From NCBI GenBank assembly GCA_030686995.1, contig CM060693.1, positions 113,531,728 to 113,595,727 of the forward strand: 64,000 bases of DNA, read 5' to 3'. The DNA comes from Artemisia argyi (lineage: Eukaryota; Streptophyta; Magnoliopsida; Asterales; Asteraceae). The translations under genes and the position numbers were made by a program. The notes under the pieces were generated by a model. That model made no database searches, was not told the DNA's origin, and was given only the letters and a program-made list of their open reading frames with translations. This document shows, piece after piece, positions 33,493 to 46,595 of this stretch (within the stretch, counting starts at the first letter, position 1; each line of letters opens with the position of its first letter).

Positions 33493-36400
33493 GAGAGGTC
33501 ACCTTGGAAATTAAGCTCTTTGATCTTCAAGCATTCTTTACTTTATAGCTCGTAGGTTCTGATTCTTCACTTTACAGCACAATTTGTACATTCAGCAATG
33601 AACTTGTGATTTGAGATCCTTTGTGATGTGTGATCTTTGAGCTTCCTTTGAGATCATCAGCCATAGTAAATCTCCAAGCTCATCCTTAGTAGTATTGCCT
33701 TCATGTGATGTAGTGACATAAGGACCATCATGCTCACACCCTTCTGGATCTAGAGACATTACATTAGAGTTGTGGATCAGGAGACTTTTTCATCAGAGTT
33801 GCGGAAACGTTGTTGGTAGTCTCTCAACATTTGTTGTAGTATGTCTCTCATCATCATTGATAGTGATGAGGATGTGTGAGCATGAGGTATGGATTGACCC
33901 GATTCGGGTGGAAATAGGAGCCATCAACATCATCTTTATATGTGTCCCTGAAATAAAACAGTTAGCAATAAAGATAGAGAACGAATATGGCTTTGTCATT
34001 CGTTCTGCGAGGACAGACTACCCTCCGGTTTTGTGAAAATCGACCTGTGATCAGGTAGAGTCTCTGTTAAAGAAGACTCTCCTTGACAGGAATTTCCAGC
34101 TTGTAGTAATGAATTTTCCGAAGAATCCACTTCGGAATCTTCATACTTAGCATGTTCTCATACCAGAATGTCTCAAAGCAGACAACACGATAGAGTGAAT
34201 CGGTGAATAAATATTCACGGATTGATGAGAAATTGATTTATAGAAATCACTCGCGTGTCATATAATAAACATTTTTAGACACGACGAGAGTTTTGTAATT
34301 TGAATCACATTTCCATCAAAAATACTTTTGTTTGAAATATTGTACACAATCAATGTGCTCGAAAATTAGTTTGTGAGCACACTGAAAGGTTTTTGCAAAA
34401 GTATCCGTCAATCCATATCCTAGAACAAGTTTGATTCAATGTTGAATCGCACCATTGTTGCTTTCCAGTTGTCACTTGGTCATTGATCCAAGATGGATCT
34501 CACATGTCACCTACTAAGAGCTTGAAAGATGTTCGCTCTAGAAGGATTTCCATCTTCATTGTGAATATTTTCATATCACTCGGATGTTCTGGCAATACCA
34601 CAAGGATAATGCATAGGACTCTAAATATTTTATCTTATTTTCCACATTGTGTGAAACAATAAGCATATTTGGAAGTGTGTCCTAACGAGATTTATGGATG
34701 ATCTCATGGCTCTAGACTCAATAGTACATTTTGATCCGCTCCTGGAGACTGGGGAGGCGTCTCCTGTTTTAGGTATCAACATAGCTCGCAATGAGCGGTC
34801 GATACATTGCACAAGCTTCCTCGTGAGAATGAAACAAGCTCTTTTAAGAGACCTTGAGTGGTTGGGAAGATTGGTGCAGTGCATCACTGGGTCCATGACG
34901 TCTTGTCTTCAATACCAGTGTTACCTTAGTAACCACTAGTAGCATATGAAGTTGAACCCGGTTTCTGCCCTAAGGTTGAATATTTGGAGGGCTATTTCTT
35001 TTAACCCTTTCTCATTTCATTTCTTTTTCATTCTTCAACCCCTTCAGTGCTTACCGAGACTTCACCACTAGAACCTTTTTGGGTTTGTTCCAGTCCTAGC
35101 TCTATCTTAGTCCGCACTCTTCCCTTTCTCACTTTTCTCCTTTTTTTCAATCATTCCTAAGGACTTCTAATCTATCTATGGATTGTCCCTGGGAAGATCC
35201 TTCCGGTTCTGGTGGATCATGGGAATTCATACCTAACTTTAACCAACCTTATCACTCCATGCATAAAGATAAATGGTCGGTCTTTGGTATTACTTTCATA
35301 AACACCTTTTGCTCCCCCTCAATATGTGCATCGATATTTGAAAGAGTTTAGCACATAAGTGGGAGCCTATTATTGAGTCCAAAAGATCACTTTTGATTAT
35401 CAGATTTCATATTTAAATCACATTATCTCCCCCGATCAAAAATTTCAAATCTTTCGAGATTTTTGATCTCAATTGATTTAAATAATTTAGAAAATGTTTA
35501 GGAGAGAAATGCGGTCAATTTTAATACTTTCTAATAAAATAGGAACCTTTTTCTTGCTCCCCCTCAATCTGTGAGGGAGGTTGTTATGTGTCAGATTCGA
35601 TGAGTTTACAAAGGATTTGAAGTTTTATCGAAAACTCTTTGAAAATTGTTCTCATTCTGACACACAACCATCACAAATCGTTTTGTTGTACTATTTTTGT
35701 ACAAAGTGTAGAGAGTTTTGATGATACAGAAAATTTTGAGAAATCACTCTCCCCCTCAATCAATGATGGTTGTTAACACTGAAATATTTTCATAAAATAT
35801 TAAAGTCATTGATTGAGTGAAATTTTTTATCAAAATCTAGATTCAATTTGATTTTCAATCAAAATCTCATGGTACCACCAAGTTTTGCACAAATACTTTC
35901 CGGAAAAATCATAGAAGGGAAAGTATTTGGCGATAAAAAGAAGATTTCTCTTCTTTGTCAAGAAAAAATGCACTGAAGCGTACATTAGATCGAGGGTGCA
36001 CGGATGTAAAGTAATCCATGTCCGGATGAACTTCACCGGTAAAAGGAACAACCGTATTTTTGGCGACGTGTTTTCCCCCTTTTGAAAAAACGGGATGCTA
36101 TCTGAAGTAATAGCAAGCCATAATTTTGAAGTCCGGGTTACAGCCTGAAATGACTGCAAGCCATATTTTTGAAGAATGTTTTTGCGAAACGACATGTTTT
36201 AGAAAAACATTATTTGAAAAACGAAAAACTCTTGCTCAAGCATATGTATGATTCCCTGTCATTATTGAATGACATTTCTAGAAACGTACATAATATTGAT
36301 TACACAAGAGATATGTTAAGAGAGGAATATTTTTGGATTTTGTGTAGTTTTTCAGATTTTTATGTGTTTTTTGTTGTTTTATACTTCTATATTTACAATT

Positions 36401-39362
36401 TAGTATAATATATGTACAAAGGATACTAATCAGTTTAAGAAGATGTTGACTTGAGTACCAAAATGAAAGTATCGTTCAGCTCGTTGTAGAAATCAGTACT
36501 TAACATTTCTTATACTTTCACCACCAAAGCTTTTGAGGCTCTTGAATAATCGTCTGAATCAGTAGTTACCATGATATAATCTTAAACGGGATTTTACAAC
36601 TCTTGTGACTTAAGCCGAGAGATCGATTCTCTCCCGGGATTTTACTAAAGTCAACAAAAGAAACCGAAACATGTAATATGCGAGTTAGACTTAGAGAGAG
36701 ATCTTGGATAAGTGACAATTAGCATTAAGTGTCAAGTCGCGACAAGTCAAGTTACAATAGGTCCGATCGTAGTAAGTCAAGTCGTAAAGATTAACTCACA
36801 ATGTCAAATTACAATCAAACTAATCGAAACGACTTAAGTCACAACAATTCACCAAACACAAGTAGTTAACAAATCACTAGAATCTCACAACTGAGTTACT
36901 CGCTAGACACCCACCAAATCGATGAATTTTTATTGCCTCCTCAATGTGAAGCTTTGGTAGCTTCCCTCCAAACCAACAATCACCTACATGAGACCACTTC
37001 CCCCAAGACGTTGAAGTGACGCAAAAAGTCTCATTGGATGAAGCTCAAAAACCCGAAGAAAACGATAACACCAAAGTAACAGGGTGAACCACGGATCATC
37101 TCTGCGGTTATCGATCCCGGAATGTATGATGAAGCCCGATCACATGACCCTGTTGTACGTCCCCAATTTACACATTACTTTATGGTTTGGAGCAGTTGTC
37201 TATTCGGGGGAATAAGATATCAACATCTTCATTTCACCAAATGCTTTCCAGTTAACTTACACATACCAACTCAATCCATATTGTACGCATGTATCCAACA
37301 CAAGAAGAAATGATGACACCAAAGTAACAGGTTGAGGCACTGATCATCTCTGCGGTTATCGATCCCGGAATATATGATTAAGCCCGATCACGTGAACCTG
37401 TTGCGCGTCCTTGATGTACAAAAATCTCTCCCCTGATGGTTGCGATCTCATCGGAATCATCATACCATTGTGTACATGAAGCATTAACCAGAAGCACTTT
37501 ACCATAAACCATATCAGCTCCTATGAAGATGTCGATAAGCAATATCCTCTCACGCTCCAAATATTCTTCTCAATATTTATTGCTACTGAAAGCTGAAGTA
37601 ATACATACCACAAGTATCAGAAGACCACTTCCCCCTCGTAGTTGGAATGATACACCAAACGTCACAAGTTAATACACTGATATTCTCTGCGGTTATGACA
37701 TTTGTCTTCCCAGGATATCTTCAGTTAAGAAGAAGTATTAAGTGCATCATGTGTACTCATTATGCATTCAGATGTATGTCTCCTTCCCCCTTGCTGGTTT
37801 TGATACCTCATAATCAGCAACACATTTTACGCTCATTTACTTGAACATTAGTGAGAAGATCAACATTAGCTAAAATGTATCATGTGAGAATCAACTGCAA
37901 CAGAAACACTTTCTAATTGGGTTATTACTCCCTCTCAATTAGTAAGACCTTTAATTAACTTACTCCCTCCCAAACTGACGACCCGTTTGATATAACCTTC
38001 ATGCTTGTTGAAGAAGTATATCTCAATTCTGCCCAAATTGTCTTCAGTCTCTTAACATGTCATCCACAACGTTAAATGGATCATAGACTGATAACTGTAG
38101 CTTCTTCATAGGTTTGTTTGGGGAACGTCATGTCGACATTTTAAACTCACTTAGAATGCTTCCAGTTTTTCGATAAAAGCCCCAATCTACACAATTCTCC
38201 CTCCATAATGATGACGATCTCTGGGAATCATCATAACTGTGTGTACATAAATATATCAGCTGGAAGCAATATACAAATCAATACCCCATGAGAAGATGTC
38301 GATGACAATTCTCTTCAACAATTCACTGTAGATCAACCCCTAAGTAAACCTCTTTACACTTCCACTGTCTAATAGTAAATGACCACGTATGGAGAAAACC
38401 CGATATACCAAACTTGAAACTGAAGTGGAGTTCTCCGCTCTTGTGTCTTAAGCTTGCACTAATGTTGGAAGAACGATGCAGAGAATTTATGCTCCAAGCA
38501 AATCTCTAAGTACTCACTACCCAACCAAAGCATGCCACCTCTTGCGATTATCGACAACGACAACGGCGTGTGACACTGAGTACTACAACGTAACTCCTTA
38601 AAGTGATAGTTAACCAGGTCTTCAACCATCCACCTCGACTGCTGGTAACTAGATAAACCAAGTCTTCAACTTAAATCTCAAGCACGAGCAAGTTATCGTT
38701 GAAAGTCATACATCCAACCACCCCGACTTCAAGATAAACTAAGATCACGCCTTTGTGAAAGTCAACTTCAATCTCAATTATGTGATACCCAATCAACTCC
38801 GTAGTCACAATTAGTCTTCCTTAGTTAGTAGAACATTAGGTGTTGGAGGAGAGGAGAGTCATTTCATGCATCAATCAACATGTATTTTATTCACACTTCT
38901 CCCCCTTAAATATTGCATATGAGGATGCGATTTTTGATTGAACAAGTGAATAGAAATACATGTAGTTTATTCACACTTCTCCCCCTCAAAAATTGCATAT
39001 GAGGTTGATCCACTGTTCACACTTTTCCCCCTCAAAAATTGTATTTGAAGATGCCATTTTTGAACGAGTGAATAACAATACAATCTGATGAAAGTAATCC
39101 ACTTGATGTCTGAGCAAGCGTGGAACAAATATGAAGCTTGTTGATGAGAGAGGTCAGAAGCAAGAGCATTTCACATCTTTAGAAGATAAAGCGCACTCAA
39201 GCGTACACTTTTCTTTTCTTTGATGAACAGGGCCTGAAGTGTTGTCAGCAGACGCCATTATGATGACATTGAGGAACGAGGCTTGAACTGAATTGTTCAA
39301 ACGTCATAATGATGAAGAGCGAGGCCTGAACTGATGTAAACAGACGTCATAATGAACATACA
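33493..39362 (-). other. Copia-D 3' non-coding region with many polypurine-like tracts and direct repeats
   Basis: 5.9 kb in which I find no pol domain on either strand. At least eleven internal tracts of the type GGGGGAGA or TTGAGGGGGA (element strand) occur, near 35311, 35426, 35557, 35748, 36071, 36997, 37627, 37781, 38897, 38977 and 39021. A block of about 100 bp around CTCTGCGGTTATCGATCCC is repeated at 37064-37163 and 37313-37411, with a third partial copy near 37650. At 38880-39075 a unit of about 75 bp built on TTCACACTTCTCCCCCTCA occurs three times. Near 39240-39350 ACGTCATAATGA phrases recur around GAGGCCTGAACTGA. This looks like an expanded, repeat-built spacer. Confidence 0.7.
35178..35351 (+). 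CDS. Small opposite-strand ORF in Copia-D, doubtful
   Basis: 57 codons on the strand opposite to the element, starting MDCPWEDPSGSGGSWEF and ending ERV before a TAG. The upstream 130 bp are strongly pyrimidine-rich, like a plant 5' leader. The placement between the coding region and the 3' LTR, on the opposite strand, parallels the ORF at 7694-8143 in Copia-I, and both have a Pro-Trp-Glu near an acidic, Gly/Ser-rich N-terminus. The similarity is too short to claim homology, and the second half overlaps a polypurine-like tract. Chance is a real possibility. Confidence 0.25.
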   Translation: MDCPWEDPSGSGGSWEFIPNFNQPYHSMHKDKWSVFGITFINTFCSPSICASIFERV

Positions 39363-42300
39363 TCAACATTGACCTCCTATACCTCCTGAAGTAAGAGATA
39401 TGCTTGCTTTAGGCCTCCAGACTTTGAGTCTTCTAGAGTGGTGAATGATTGATGTACTTGCAACTGAGTAAGGACTACCTGCACTAACATTACAAACTTG
39501 ATTGCATATACATGGGTTAGTGACATTGGTATCCAAACCCTTGGGGGTTTCACGGTCAACCATGGCATTGCCATCAGTAAGCACCTTTCCAGTAGGTATC
39601 CACTTAAGTCCAACATACTTAAAAGTTCTACCAGTTGGAATCCACTTATGGCAAGGTCTAGGATTACTAAGCTTCTTATGCATAGCGAAAGGCTTATCGA
39701 TATTCCTAGTCTCCAAAGATTTAATAGTTTCTGTCCACCTAGGAGAAGTTTTAGGTTTGTGTTGCTTCCTATGCATTGTGGATGACTTAGTGTAAGTCCT
39801 AGATTTCACCGGTTGAACCTTAGCAGTGTTCCTCAGTAAACCAGGAGGCATCAGGCGAGGTTGTGAACCTAAGATACCATCCTTATGAAGTAGTGCCCTT
39901 TTCCTAGCCTTTACTAGGTCATAGTTCTTGTGCAAATCATTTGTTTAACAAGAATTTTGAATCTTAATGCTTGGTTTAGACACACTTTTCGAACTAATCC
40001 TAGAGGTGCTGGGAGTTGGAGTAGCTACTTGTTGAGGTTTAACAGAACTAGAAACAGTTAACTTAGGCAAATAATGTGGAGTGACTGGTTTTGTCAAAAC
40101 TTTTTCTGTCACAACTCGTAATTTCATGTCCTTTTTCACATGTCAAAATTTCATTTTTATTTCGGGAAGTGACTATTCATCAGTTACTATTCACTATTAC
40201 TATTCACTTTCACTATTCATCTCCGAAATTTTTATTTCATATTCTCGTAAGTTAAACTATTTTAACGGTAATCCGAGAGTTTGGCGCTCGTCGGATCATT
40301 TCTGCAAAAATTACGAAGCCGTGTCCGAGATTTACTTTTGGGTTTAAACGTCATTCCAGCATCCCGATATGTCCATAAAACACTATAAACAATAGAAATA
40401 TGATTTTCTCTCATTTTACGACAATTCTAAAAGTTTTGGAATTTTACATTTTCCAGTTCAGCGTTTTACGCGAATTACGCGTTTTTAACCCGCGTTTCCA
40501 GTTTTAACAGCGTTTAAGCAACCCGATGGAACTTACCATTCATTTTATATTTCATCATGGAGTATTTTGACAAGTTTAGTTATTCTTTCAAGTTTCATAT
40601 TTTTACGACACCCGAATTTACGTTTCGCGGTTTAAAACTTTACGTTTAGCGATTAACGGAACCAAAACCGACTCCGTGAACTAGATATTAACAAGTTTCC
40701 TACATACTTATCAACCATGTGCAGCCCCCCCCCCCCCCCCCCCCCTCACCATGTTACTTCCACTTGACCCTTTATTTACCATTATGCCATTGGATTAGAT
40801 ATTTTCATACAAAAACACAAATAACACGTTTATATTCATTTCAAGAATCAAAGTCAAGGTTTTCTCTTGTTCTTCCTCCCTAGCCACGACCCAAAATAAA
40901 AACCAAGGAAGGATCCATCAATTTTTGAAGATCAAGTGTTAATCAAGCTCTACTTTCTTTCCTTGTTAGGGTTTTGTGATAAAAACCTAGGTTTCTTAAT
41001 CCATTTCTCATCAAACTCCATATATATTCAAGTAAGCTTCAAGTGTTATTTTTTCATCATCTATTACCTTCATTTCATTAGTAACATGTTGTATTTTCAT
41101 GATATATTGGTTAAATATGCAAGTAGTTATGTTATATATACCACTTTTCAAGTATTTCTTAATTATTATGAGATTATAATTAACCTATGATTATCCCCAT
41201 GAAACCCACCAAGGCTGGTGATGTTTAGGAACCCATGACACCTTAAGAAGGTGTATGGTAGGATTAGACTAGATTTGTGGTGATTGGAGTGGATTTGGAC
41301 AAGTATTAAACAAGAAAAATGAATTTTCGCCACTATATAAATGTTGCTGTCCCATTTTGTAAAATCCAGAAAAATCAGGGGATTCCAGGTAAGTTTGGGC
41401 TAAATATTTAGAAAATACTTTCAAAAACTAAGCCGTGGGCGAAAGAACGGATTAAAACGAGTTTATAACGAAGGAGATATGATTTTTGCAAGTTTAACGA
41501 CGAAAACTATTTTCTGAAAATTTTACTTGCTGTCCCACGATTTTCAAGGGCCAATCTGAGGTGTAAAACTTGATCTAGCCATCCCGACTTATCAAAAATA
41601 TATTAGTATGTTGTCCCACGATTCCGGGGATATAAAGAACATAGAAAACAAGCTTATAACGACCAAGATATACACGTTTCAAAATCGACGAAACTCTATT
41701 TATTTCCATCAGCTTTTTAGCAAAATATTACCAAGTATAGAAAAACAGTTTTTGTAATACATCATGTTGAGAGCCAATTTACTCATTGATAAACTCATTT
41801 CTGGAAAATTTACATAATTGACAAAAAGTTAGTTCACCCAGCCTAGTTTCCAAAACATCCACCCGTTTGTCAAAAGGATTTATTACGAACAACTTATGGA
41901 CTTCCAAACTTTCCCGAAAACTGCCCAGAATCTGCCGAAACAGCCCAAACACCTTACTTCATGGCCATATATCTTTATGATTGAGACCCGTATGGACAAA
42001 CTTCACTTCTGTGACTTTTTAGATGAGGTGAAAATATTCTCAAAACTACTGAGCTTCTTTCCTAAGTCTTAATATTCACTATTTCGCGACTAGTTTTACG
42101 AGGACAATTGGGACATATTTTCAAATAATGAAAATGTTATACTTTGCGACGAAAATATTAAAATTGCTGATAGAACACCAAATAAGGATCGTGGAGTATA
42201 GTTTCAACATATATACTTGGAAAGTAGTTTTTATAACTAAACAAGACATCAACATGTATTTCAACGATAAACCTTATTTTCAAATTACACGAGTGGTATC

Positions 42301-44587
42301 GATAACATACGTAGTTGCATGTGTAGCATCATTTCATTTCTTACATTAGATCATATCATTCATATTAGGTTGTGGTTAGAGATCGTGCCTCATTTCTGTG
42401 TATCCACTTTTGTCATCATAGCCGTCGCACCAGGTGAGTCATAGCCCCTACTCTTTTAATTGTTTTGCAAACTCTTTGGGGCAAAATACATGCTCGTTTT
42501 ACTTAAACGCATTACTCGCTTTACATGGTTGATTACCTGCATTTCATTGGTATGTTTGATTACCTGCATTTCATGGGATTGTCATCATTGTTTATATAAC
42601 CTCATTGTTAAAATTGTTTATATAGCGGTTTTGCTACACTTACCTTTGAATTGAGATTCAAGCATTATTTTGTTCATACAAACCAAAACACATTTGGCAG
42701 TGGGTTGTAAACACACAGGTTACAAGTCTCTTATGGCGGGACCTGGAACTGAGTGAATTTACGATGCCTTTGCTGGGAAATCTTCATTCATATGCATTAC
42801 ATTCTTTTTCACAAGACTCTATGAACTCACCAACCTCGTGTTGACACTTTAGCATGTATTTCCAGGTTTTAAGCAATGGCACGCTACAGGATGTTTTGGC
42901 AGGGCATGGCATGGTCATAGAAGACTCTGATTATTCATTTGGGGACCGTTTTAAACTAGTTTAAGGGCCTACTTCCGCACTACTTTTAACAATGTAAATT
43001 CAACATTTTTGATTAAACTATTTTATTATAAATGATTCAAGTGAAAACCATTTTTGAACATGTGTTGTAATACCAATTAAGTTACACCCCAGCTACATGT
43101 ATGCTTCCGCTGGACCCGATTTTGGGGGTGTGACATTTTCCGCATCAACTTGGGAGGCAAACCGTGTTTTTGAAAATTTTGGTCGTTCAGATCTAAACGC
43201 ATTCGGTTGGTTAACAACTGATTGGTTTCTATTCGATTGTAAAGCTAGTTTCCCCAAGATTGATGGTTTTGCAAACTTAGTGTTCACACTATTCCCAGTT
43301 GCTTTTCTTAGCTCGTTCTTAAGTGCTGCAATGGTGAAACCCTTTTCCAGAAGTTGAGCTTTGAATTCATTATTTTTGGCAATCAAAGAAGTTGTTTGCT
43401 CAATATTCTTAGTTTTCGTTTCTTTGATTAAATCACACAGTTCTTTGCATTGAATTTTCAAAGACTCATTTTCATCAAGTAATTCAGCCATTTTTTGTTC
43501 AAACTTTCTAGTTGCAATCACATCACTATCATGATTAGCTTTAACTTCATTACACATATCACACATCTCAGAAATACGTTTTTTCAGGTTGTTGATTGTC
43601 AGGTTTTTGGTTTCTAGTTGAGCTTTCAAATCATTTATCAAAAAGAATTCACGGAAATCAGGAAGTTCCGGATTTTTACATGGTTGGTTAGTTTGAAAAC
43701 TTTCTTCCTTTTGATGCATTGTAATTTCAAGTGAAATACAATGCTTTTCAAGTTGTAAGAATCTGTTTGAAAGTTCATTAAACACATCTTTATCAACCAT
43801 ATCATGTGATTTGAAAGACTCAGCCGTAAACAAAGAACTTGACTCATCATCACGTTTAGCATCCTGATCACTTTCTCCTCCTTTATGACTCATATTTGGT
43901 GAATTAGAAATGATGTTGCTATCAGTCTTTTCCAACAAATTTGTGTCATAAATGGGCTTAATTTGATCAGTATGCTGACGTTCATTAGAGGGCACATTAT
44001 GTTGATCAGTTAAGGGTACCTCAGCACATGACACATGTTCTTTTACCGGTCTGAAATCTGCATCCATATCATGTGTAAAACACTTCATTGTCATCTGACT
44101 TTCATAGTCATATATCATAGCGGATTTCGAATCGATGAACACCTATAGTTGTTTGTTGAGCACACAGATGGCAGCCATGGATCCAATATTGGAAGGTTCT
44201 GCTTGGTCAAGTTGTTGTCGTAATTGATCTGAATTAAGAATCATTGTGTCTGTGAAAGTCTGAACATCTTGACCGAAGAGAGTTGCAAATGCACGTTCAA
44301 ATCCCATCTTGAATCCAGTTCTCTAAAAGTACCGAGAGGTGTGAATGAAGTTGTTGAAAGCATTCAATGCGGCAATCCTTTACATCATCAAGTAATTTAG
44401 TAGGCTGATGAAACTCTTTCACTTGAGAATTCGATCATGACGATTCTACATTAGCAATATCAGAATGAACCACGTTTATTTGTTGTGCGGGGTTCGAAAT
44501 CATATGTTCATCGATCACGTCGTATAGTTTGAGTATCTCTGAGATGACAGCATCTGAATTAGTAGACATGATTATGAACGCGCACCC
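39363..44587 (-). pseudogene. gag: Copia-D Gag-like coiled-coil polyprotein, split by element E
   Basis: An ATG at 44567-44569 begins an N-terminal piece (starting MSTNSDAVISEILKLYD) that meets a TGA after about 44 codons. A second piece in the region 44145-44310 (GFERAFATLFGQDVQTF, then GSMAAICVLNKQL) meets a TAG at 44143-44145, where Gln is expected. The open frame 43141-44142 follows: an acidic linker, then a long coiled coil (ISLEITMHQKEESF, INDLKAQLETKNLTINNLKK, KFEQKMAELLDENESLK) and a basic tail (RNQSVVNQPNAFRSERPKF). Element E (40107-43135) interrupts it. Past E the reading continues (EKVLTKPVTPHYLPKLTV), meets a stop at 39945, and goes on to 39363 with two WIPTG motifs (KWIPTGRTF, KWIPTGKVL). 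I recall this order of motifs from copia-related predicted proteins in Asteraceae. It ends before any protease. Its probable role is particle structure. Confidence 0.8.
40107..43135. mobile_element. E: 3.0-kb solo-LTR-like insertion
   Basis: Ends are TGTCACAACTCG and GGGGTGTGACA, with inverted TGTCACA/TGTGACA, and a perfect 5-bp target duplication TTTTC at 40102-40106 and 43136-43140. Removing it joins two halves of the Gag-like frame. No ORF of note. It has TTACTATTCAC repeats near 40170-40215, a run of 21 C at 40725-40745, and CGCACCAGGTGAGTC at 42427. The minus strand starts TGTCACACCCCCAAAATC, a frequent start of plant gypsy LTRs. A solo LTR formed by recombination is the simplest reading. 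Confidence 0.85.
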
Positions 44588-46578
44588 GATTTTACAATTC
44601 TATGATTTAAACCGAGAAATAAATTCTTTCGCGGGATTTTACAAAATCAAGAATAAACCTTGAAATACTGAAGAATTGGTATAACGTGTTATGAGAACTG
44701 TTGGACCGCAACAATGATTAGAGGTTATATGTAGAACGTGATAATTGTACGATCTATCGGTTGAATTGAGTTTCAGACAAGTCACAGTGAGTTTTAGACA
44801 ATGTTAGTGTACCGAATTCTGAATAAGCCTGTAGTAATATCCAATACACCCGAAAATATCTCAACCGAAAATAATTCACAAGCTTGGAATCTTGAAGCTC
44901 AATCAAGACCTTATACCACAATATATCCCGAAAATTTTCCCAGGATTTTATCCAACTAAATATACAACTACAAAAATATGGATAAAGATAAATTCCCAAA
45001 CAGAATTCAAGTGAATGAAACTCGTCCCTTGATGGATTAATCGTGAGTCAGCCCAATGGAAATAAGCATCAGTGGTCCAATATATGTAACCAAAAATGTT
45101 ACTTGTAGATAAAGTAGTCCAATGAATCCACAAGTGTTATAAAAGCCCAAGATAAATCCTCCAGCCCAACACAAACCGTCCAAAAAAAATCTGATTATAT
45201 TACACCCCTAATCACCACTAATCCCTAATATTATTGATAACCCTAATCCACCACTCACAAACTTATACGCAGACACCACAGAGACAAATCCACTTCTCTA
45301 AAAAAAACTGAGTCACCAAGCACAATACAATTTGCCCCTATTTCTTGATATCAAAGCAAATAAATCCCAAAACAGATAACCAACATAGATCAGCCCTTGT
45401 ATTCCTTGTTGTACAAACGAGACCACGAACACAAAGTTACGGCACCAAGATCTTTTCAGTGGGTCATAGGTAGGACAAGTTCATGTTGTTTTTAGATCTT
45501 GTTTTTCTTTGTCACTTGATAAACTATTATCAATGATCAATGATGAGCACGTGTCTGAGATATTGATTTTCTTATTCTGCTTTGATGTAATCGAATGAAA
45601 AGGTAGATGAAGCAATCGTGCTTTGTACTTTCTTTAAGGTTCGAATATTCAATGAAGTTTAAGCTTTAAGAATTAGATCGATGGTGGTTTGGTTTCCTTC
45701 GTGTTATGGACTTTAAAAGGTCTTACTCTTAATGTTATACCACACGAAAAAGATAAGCCAGCTGAGATCTTGATTGTATTTTCTTTTCTTTGGGTCTGTG
45801 TTTATGAATCGATTATGGATTGGAATTGTTTCTGATGATTGTTGTTGAGAGTAGTAGTTGCCTGGATTTTCTAGTTTTCTGATAACCGCAATATAGAAAC
45901 AAAGGTTGAGGAGTTAAACACTAGACCAAAAGTAACACACTGGTTAAGGTAACTGCAAGAATATCTGTGATGAGGAAACCGCAAAAATTGTTGAGATGAG
46001 GTAACCGCTAGATAGACTAGAGATGAGGTAACCGCAAACTTTAGAAAACTAACCGCTACTAAAGTAAACGCTAGGAAGAAAAGGATAGCCGCTAAACGCA
46101 ATAGAGTTAACCACTATAATCTGCTAACCGCAAGTTTGGAGAGTGTGAGCAAATCGCAATTACAAAAAAAATAATCGCAACAATTCGATAAAATACATCC
46201 GAGATAAAAACAACGTATATGCAGCCAAAATAGTCACTGTCACTTATTTGTTATTACTCACTTTATGGAAAAAATACCCAAAAGATGCTCAGCAAGTACA
46301 ACAGCCAATAGTGAACTATACGCAACCAAGAACAACAAAGAAAACTAATCGCAAGTAAGAAGCAATGGTAACCGAAATCAAGAACAAGCCACCAAAACAA
46401 ACATTCGAACACACCCAATGGCAAAAATAAGAACACCCAATGGCTCAAACATGAAAGAACAAGAGTATTATGAATCAACCCACAAACAAAGTAAAATTAC
46501 TGAATTTCCTAAGAAAACATTCGAACTAAATACCAAACACAAGAACCAAGCTACAAGCTAGTCCCTAAGATGAAACCT
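44588..46578 (-). other. Copia-D leader, with AACCGC repeats
   Basis: About 2 kb between the primer site and the first ATG, with no convincing ORF. Between 45885 and 46140 the words GGTAACCGC, CTAACCGC and ACCGCAA recur about ten times at irregular 15-35 bp spacing. 45170-45300 is CCTAATCACC-rich. An unusually long leader could hold packaging or dimerisation signals; I cannot identify them. Confidence 0.55.
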
Positions 46579-46592
46579 TGGCTCTTGATACC
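46579..46592 (-). other. Copia-D primer binding site
   Basis: The minus strand reads TGGTATCAAGAGCC three bases inside the 5' LTR, a common copia variant of the initiator-tRNA complement. Confidence 0.85.
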
Positions 46593-46595
46593 AAT

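Noticed and set aside
34694..34939. An 81-codon plus-strand frame in Copia-D (MDDLMALDSIVHFDPLL...)
   Set aside because: A frame of similar length is open on the opposite strand over the same DNA, and no leader or motif supports either.
38880..39075. Short spaced repeats considered as a CRISPR-like array
   Set aside because: Units of about 75 bp are diverged, with no constant repeat/spacer length, in a plant retroelement. Ordinary tandem duplication.
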